Source of the DNA: Ancylobacter tetraedralis
GTDB taxonomy: Bacteria; Pseudomonadota; Alphaproteobacteria; Rhizobiales; Xanthobacteraceae
DNA: 64,000 nucleotides
Reading direction: 5' to 3'
Assembly (NCBI RefSeq): GCF_014195655.1
Contig: NZ_JACICD010000001.1
Span: 410,682-474,681, forward strand
The notes beneath the pieces were generated by a model. The model worked only from the letters and a program-made list of their open reading frames with translations, was not told where the DNA came from and made no database searches. The position numbers and the translations under genes were made by a program. Position 1 is the stretch's first letter, and every line of letters begins with the position of its first letter. Below are positions 60,368 through 64,000 of the stretch, one piece after another.

Positions 60368-61765
60368 CAACGTGCCGCGCAATATGATCAGGGCGACGGT
60401 GAAGTAGATCACAAGACCCGTCACATCGACGAAGGTGGCCACGAACGGCGCCGAGGCGCTGGCCGGGTCGAAGCCGAGGCGGCGCAGCACGAAGGGCAGC
60501 ATCGAGCCGGTCATCGAGCCGAACGTGACGATCGCTATCAGCGCGGTGCCGACGGTCGCCGCGACCAGCACCCAGTGCTCGCCATAATCATGGAAGCCGG
60601 CGATCTGCCAGACGGTGATGCGGGTGACGCCGAGCACGGCGAGGATGGAGCCGAGCACGAGGCCGGAAGGCAGTTCGCGCAGCGCGACGCGCCACCAGTC
60701 CTTCAGCTTGATCTCGCCCAGCGCCAGCGCACGGATGATGAGCGAAGTCGCCTGCGAGCCGGAATTGCCGCCCGAGCTCATGATCAGCGGGATGAACAGG
60801 GTCAGCACGATGGCGCGCTCCAGTTCGTCCTCGAAATGCTGCATGGCGTTGGCGGTCAGCATTTCGCCGAGGAACAGGATGGAGAGCCAGCCGGCGCGCT
60901 TCTTCAGCATGGCGACGAAGCCCATCTCCATATAGGGCTCGTCCAGCGCCTCCATGCCGCCGAACTTCTGCGCGTCCTCGGTGCCCTCCTCTATGATGGC
61001 GTCGATCATGTCGTCGACCGTGACGATGCCGAGCACATGCTCGTGCTCGTCCACGACAGGCACGGCGAGCAGGTCATATTTCGAGATGAGTCGCGCCACG
61101 TCCTCGCGGTCCATCAGTGGAGCGCAGGTGATCGGATCGTGCTTGGGCGCCACCGAGAGGATCGGCTGGCCGCTCTCGCCGGTGATAAGCCTACGCAGGC
61201 TCACCGCCTGCTCCAGCTTGTGGGTGACGGGATCGAGCACGTAAATCGCGTAGACCGTCTCGCGCGTGCGCTCGGTTTCGCGGATGTGCCGAAGCGTCTC
61301 GCCCACCGTCCACGTGGAGGGAACGGTGACGAACTCCGTCGTCATCAGGCTGCCGGCCGTGTGCTCGGGCCAGGACAGCAGGCGGTTCAGCTCGGCTTGT
61401 GTTTCCGGCGGCAGCCGGGCGAACAGGTGCGAGCGCGCCGGCTCCTCCATCCAGCGGAACAGGTCGGCGGCGCGGTCGGCGGACATGGCCGAGACGAGAC
61501 GCACGGCTTCCTCGACAGGCAGCGCCTCGATGAGGTCGCTGGACAGGTCGAAGTCCGACTGGTCGAGCACCTCCACCTGCTGCTCGCGCGACAGGCTGGC
61601 GAGCACGGCGGAGGCAACTTCCGGCTCTTCCTCATCGAGAGCCTCTGCAATGTCGGCAGGGTGTTCTTCGGCCAGCTCGGCGGCTAGCGCAGCCGTGTCG
61701 ATGAACGGATCGTCACGCCGGTCTTCGTCACGGCGATTGGGCGCCGGGTCGCGGATCTCTTCCAT
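60362..61765 (-). CDS. mgtE: Magnesium transporter MgtE
   Basis: 467 residues. N-terminal helical MgtE_N domain (LAEEHPADIAEALDEEEPEVASAVLASL; LFARLPPETQAELNRLL), a CBS pair (ITCAPLMDREDVARLISKYDLLAVPVVDEHEHVLGIVTVDDMID), a plug helix and five membrane segments with the family motif SSGGNSGSQATSLIIRALALGEI. A Mg-gated channel. It faces the fhc operon and is not known to belong to C1 metabolism. Confidence 0.95.
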   Translation of the reverse strand: MEEIRDPAPNRRDEDRRDDPFIDTAALAAELAEEHPADIAEALDEEEPEVASAVLASLSREQQVEVLDQSDFDLSSDLIEALPVEEAVRLVSAMSADRAADLFRWMEEPARSHLFARLPPETQAELNRLLSWPEHTAGSLMTTEFVTVPSTWTVGETLRHIRETERTRETVYAIYVLDPVTHKLEQAVSLRRLITGESGQPILSVAPKHDPITCAPLMDREDVARLISKYDLLAVPVVDEHEHVLGIVTVDDMIDAIIEEGTEDAQKFGGMEALDEPYMEMGFVAMLKKRAGWLSILFLGEMLTANAMQHFEDELERAIVLTLFIPLIMSSGGNSGSQATSLIIRALALGEIKLKDWWRVALRELPSGLVLGSILAVLGVTRITVWQIAGFHDYGEHWVLVAATVGTALIAIVTFGSMTGSMLPFVLRRLGFDPASASAPFVATFVDVTGLVIYFTVALIILRGTLL

Positions 61766-61851
61766 TTCGGCTCTCTTTTCCGACGTCCGTCCCTCGGACG
61801 GCCGGCGCAGGGAGCCAAAACCCAGATCAGTTCTGCGGTCGGCTCACGGCG

Positions 61852-61869
61852 CCGGCCGCCGACGGCCGG
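61852..61869. repeat. Inverted repeat upstream of mgtE
   Basis: CCGGCCG (61852-61858), loop CCGA, CGGCCGG (61863-61869), in the 235-base gap between mgtE and mfnB, about 90 bases before the mgtE start. It would fold in the mgtE leader. I see no known magnesium riboswitch. Confidence 0.35.
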
Positions 61870-62000
61870 ACAATCGACTGTAACTGTCGCTGGGCATGGG
61901 TAAGGGGGTCCGATTGCGCCACCATGACAGGCGGCGCGAGGGGAATGGACCTCGTCGGAATGGAAGTCAAGCGCGGATGCGCACGCTCTTGTGCGGTGCG

Positions 62001-62729
62001 TCAGACCCGCCGGAAGCCGCTCGACAGGCCCAGCTTTTCGCGCGCCAGCGCCAGCCGCGCGGGGTCGAGCGTGCCGGTGCGCCCGCCCGCGCAGAGCGCG
62101 CCGCGAAAGCCGAGATAGTCCGGCCCGACCGGTGCGAGAGTCGCGATGTCGGACAGCTTGAGCGAGCCGGCAAGCCCGGTCATCAGCCCGTGCCGGCGCG
62201 CCTCGCCGACAAACTGACCGAGGGTCAGCGGGTCGAGATGCTCGGTGAGCGAGCCGGACCGCTTGTCCGCTGTGTCGATCATCACCCCGGCGAAGCCGCA
62301 GCGCCCGAGCGTGGCGATGAGGCCGAAATCGGGGTTCTCGTCGGCGAACAGCACGCCGATCAGGCGCGTGCGAGCGGCTAGCGGCGCGAGCGCCTCGATG
62401 CAGGCGCCCGCATGCGGGGAGGCGAACAGCCCCACCTTGACGATGGGTACGCCCGTGCCGGCGATCCGCGTGGCGGCGGCGAGGATGAGGGCGGGCACCA
62501 TCGGCTGGTCGCCCGCCGTGGCGCTGAGGGCGGGGCGATGCCCGGGCCCGGCCCCATCCCAGGCGTTCCACAGCATCACCGCGGCGGTCAGAGCCGTTGG
62601 GCTCCAGGCGCCGAGCGCGCCGAAGGCCGGCTGCTTAAGGTCGACGATATCGGCGCCGCCCGCCCGCGCCAGCTCCATCTCGTGGAGGTCGGCGACGGAA
62701 GCCAGCAGGCCCGGCGGTCTTTCGATCAT
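62001..62729 (-). CDS. mfnB: (5-formylfuran-3-yl)methyl phosphate synthase (MfnB, Orf9)
   Basis: 242 residues of the former DUF556 family. TIM barrel with GLLASVADLHEMELARAGGADIVDLKQPAFGALGAW at the N-terminus (catalytic Lys region), IVKVGLF, and DYLGFRGALCAGGRTGTLDP at the end. It makes the furan of methano- or methylofuran from glyceraldehyde-3-phosphate. First functional step of that cofactor in this window. Confidence 0.9.
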   Translation of the reverse strand: MIERPPGLLASVADLHEMELARAGGADIVDLKQPAFGALGAWSPTALTAAVMLWNAWDGAGPGHRPALSATAGDQPMVPALILAAATRIAGTGVPIVKVGLFASPHAGACIEALAPLAARTRLIGVLFADENPDFGLIATLGRCGFAGVMIDTADKRSGSLTEHLDPLTLGQFVGEARRHGLMTGLAGSLKLSDIATLAPVGPDYLGFRGALCAGGRTGTLDPARLALAREKLGLSSGFRRV

Positions 62730-62765
62730 GATGCGCTCGCGGGCGGATGCAGGGGGTGGGTTCGC

Positions 62766-63332
62766 TCAGGACGCGCGCTTGCGGCGGAACTCGGCGACAG
62801 CCTCCAGCATCCAGTCCCACGCCTCCTGCTCCTGCGGCCCGGCGGTTTTTTCCACCGCGATGGCGAGATAGGCCATTTCCTGGTCGATCTTCTCGTCGGG
62901 CAGGAAGTTGAGCCGGCTCACCAGCACGGCGGCCTCCAGCACGGCAGCCTTGGCGCGGTTCAGTCCCTCGAAGCGGCTGTGCCCTTCCGAATGGTAGGTC
63001 TTGCAGAAGAACTTCGGGCGCTGCGGATCGTCCTCCACCCGCTCGACGGTGATCTCGTCATGGGAGAGCGCGTCGGCGAGGCGCGGGCAGTCGATATAGG
63101 TCGCCTTCTTCACGTCGACCGGCACGCGCTTGCCGACTACGCAGCCCGCGAAGATGCGCACGTCATCGGTGAAGTTGACCACCGCGATGCGGGTCGTCGC
63201 CAGATTGTCCAGCGTGCGCGAGGGGCGGAACGGCTGCAGCAGGTAGCCACCCTCGATCACGCTGGCCCCCATCGGCGCCAGATGCGGCTCACCCGCGAGC
63301 GAACGGGTGGTGACGATGACTTCACGGATCAC
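62766..63332 (-). CDS. DUF447 family protein of the C1 island
   Basis: 188 residues. Flavin-reductase-like split barrel of DUF447: IREVIVTTRSLAGEPHLAPMGASV, YLLQPFRPSRTLDNLATTRIAVVNFTDDVRIFAG, and FFCKTYHSEGHSRFEGLNRAKAAVLEAAVLVSRL. The family is shared by methanogens and H4MPT-using bacteria; role unknown. The GTG start overlaps the stop of the DHPS-like gene (GTGA). Confidence 0.82.
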   Translation of the reverse strand: MIREVIVTTRSLAGEPHLAPMGASVIEGGYLLQPFRPSRTLDNLATTRIAVVNFTDDVRIFAGCVVGKRVPVDVKKATYIDCPRLADALSHDEITVERVEDDPQRPKFFCKTYHSEGHSRFEGLNRAKAAVLEAAVLVSRLNFLPDEKIDQEMAYLAIAVEKTAGPQEQEAWDWMLEAVAEFRRKRAS

Positions 63333-64000
63333 GGCGGCGTCTCACCTGTTTGCGGCTTTCCGGCGGTCGACTGCCGGTCGGCCTTGGCCTGCAGGGTCGT
63401 GCCGGCCTGCTTGAATGTCAAACGATGGGCCTCCTCGGGGCTGCCGGCAATGTCTCCGGCGACGCCCCATTTCAGGCCCTCATCCTGCGCATAGCGCTTG
63501 CCGAGCTTGAAGGCGATCTCCGCTCGCGCGGTTTCCACGCCGAGATAGAAGGCGTGGGCGCCATCCTCCTCCACCTTGAGATGGGGGAACAGCGCGAAGG
63601 GCTCGTCGGCGATGTGGTGGCCGTCGCGGTTATAGATGTGGATGCCCGCCTCGCTCACCTCGATGCGGAAATTGCCGTCGCGCACCTGGCCCGCAAGATA
63701 CGCGACCTCCTCCGGCGTGGACGCGTGCGGCTTGCGGTCGCGCAGCGCCATGAGGCCGCCACCGAAGCCCTGCGGCAGCGCGCCGGCCTGCCGCGCGGCA
63801 AAGAACTCGCGCCGGGCGCGGTCGAATTCGCGCACCGCCGTGCGGCAATGCGGGCTCACCTGCACCGCCAGGACGGCACCGATATACAGTTCCGAGATCA
63901 TCCCCATCAGGATGGCATTGATCCCGGTTGTGTCGGCATCCGTCAGCTCAGTGACATTGCCGATGCCCATGAGGATGGGAATGTGCGGGTAGCGTCGGCG
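63329..64000 (-). CDS. Dihydropteroate-synthase-like protein, C-terminal part (runs off the window)
   Basis: Partial: the reading frame is still open at base 64000 (upstream residues RRRYPHIPIL precede MGIGNVTELTDAD). At least 223 residues are visible. MGIGNVTELTDADTTGINAIL is the DHPS-like pteridine-binding segment; the C-terminal half (DGAHAFYLGVETARAEIAFKLGKRY; QDEGLKWGVA) is the extension of the methylotroph/archaeal family. It likely couples the pterin to beta-RFA-phosphate in H4MPT synthesis. Confidence 0.8.
   Translation of the reverse strand, partial: RRRYPHIPILMGIGNVTELTDADTTGINAILMGMISELYIGAVLAVQVSPHCRTAVREFDRARREFFAARQAGALPQGFGGGLMALRDRKPHASTPEEVAYLAGQVRDGNFRIEVSEAGIHIYNRDGHHIADEPFALFPHLKVEEDGAHAFYLGVETARAEIAFKLGKRYAQDEGLKWGVAGDIAGSPEEAHRLTFKQAGTTLQAKADRQSTAGKPQTGETPP

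Noticed and set aside
1-64000. tRNA, rRNA, CRISPR arrays and insertion sequences
   Set aside because: Intergenic stretches were read for cloverleaf motifs, regular spacer repeats and transposase domains; none was convincing.

Overview
This is a GC-rich window (no AT-rich islands) whose proteins look like those of an alphaproteobacterium of the order Hyphomicrobiales. The gene order ccmI-ccmE-ccmF-ccmH-degP-regulator-kinase-glnE, the FeuP/FeuQ-type two-component pair and an RcGTA-type gene transfer agent point there. A large tetrahydromethanopterin (H4MPT)/methylofuran C1 gene set shows a methylotrophic or formaldehyde-oxidising lifestyle. A member of the Xanthobacteraceae (Ancylobacter/Starkeya/Xanthobacter type) is my best guess; this is inference from gene content, not from a marker gene.

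Layout. (1) 1-3.3 kb: small housekeeping genes: a DUF6481 coiled coil, dCTP deaminase, an FMN reductase, and a minus-strand operon of a periplasmic SUOX-fold protein, molbindin and the tRNA methyltransferase TrmO (with an apparent ATC start). (2) 3.35-3.5 kb: a promoter, about 120 nt of transcript and a strong intrinsic terminator, directly before (3) 3.5-19.2 kb: a complete RcGTA-like gene transfer agent cluster (gp1 to gp15) with a reverse-strand trypsin-like protease inserted between capsid and connector. (4) 19.2-23.1 kb: a DUF2793 protein, a head-spike-base-like protein, an SGNH hydrolase, and a lysis cassette (GH24 endolysin, Rz-like membrane protein with an embedded out-of-frame lipoprotein). 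There is no integrase, repressor or replication gene. (5) 23.2-37.4 kb: a FeuPQ-like two-component system, a 17-kDa-antigen-type lipoprotein, cytochrome c maturation genes, DegP with a structured leader, a second two-component system and glnE. (6) 37.4-45.9 kb: an FAD oxidoreductase, a PleC-like kinase, a formaldehyde-activating-enzyme homologue, a diguanylate cyclase and aminopeptidase N. (7) 46-64 kb: the C1 island.

The C1 island holds cofactor synthesis (folB, mfnF-like, mfnD-like, beta-RFAP synthase, mfnB, a dihydropteroate-synthase-like gene running off the right edge, a pterin dehydratase), the oxidation steps (mtdB, mch, fhcBADC) and the conserved accessory genes known in Methylorubrum extorquens as orf17, orf5 and orf7, plus a HisA-like and a DUF447 gene. 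Together they carry formaldehyde bound to H4MPT through methylene- and methenyl-H4MPT to formyl-H4MPT and, on methylofuran, to formate. The canonical fae is not seen; the only homologue here appears to lack the catalytic histidine. mgtE sits inside the island. No rRNA, tRNA, CRISPR or insertion sequence was recognised.
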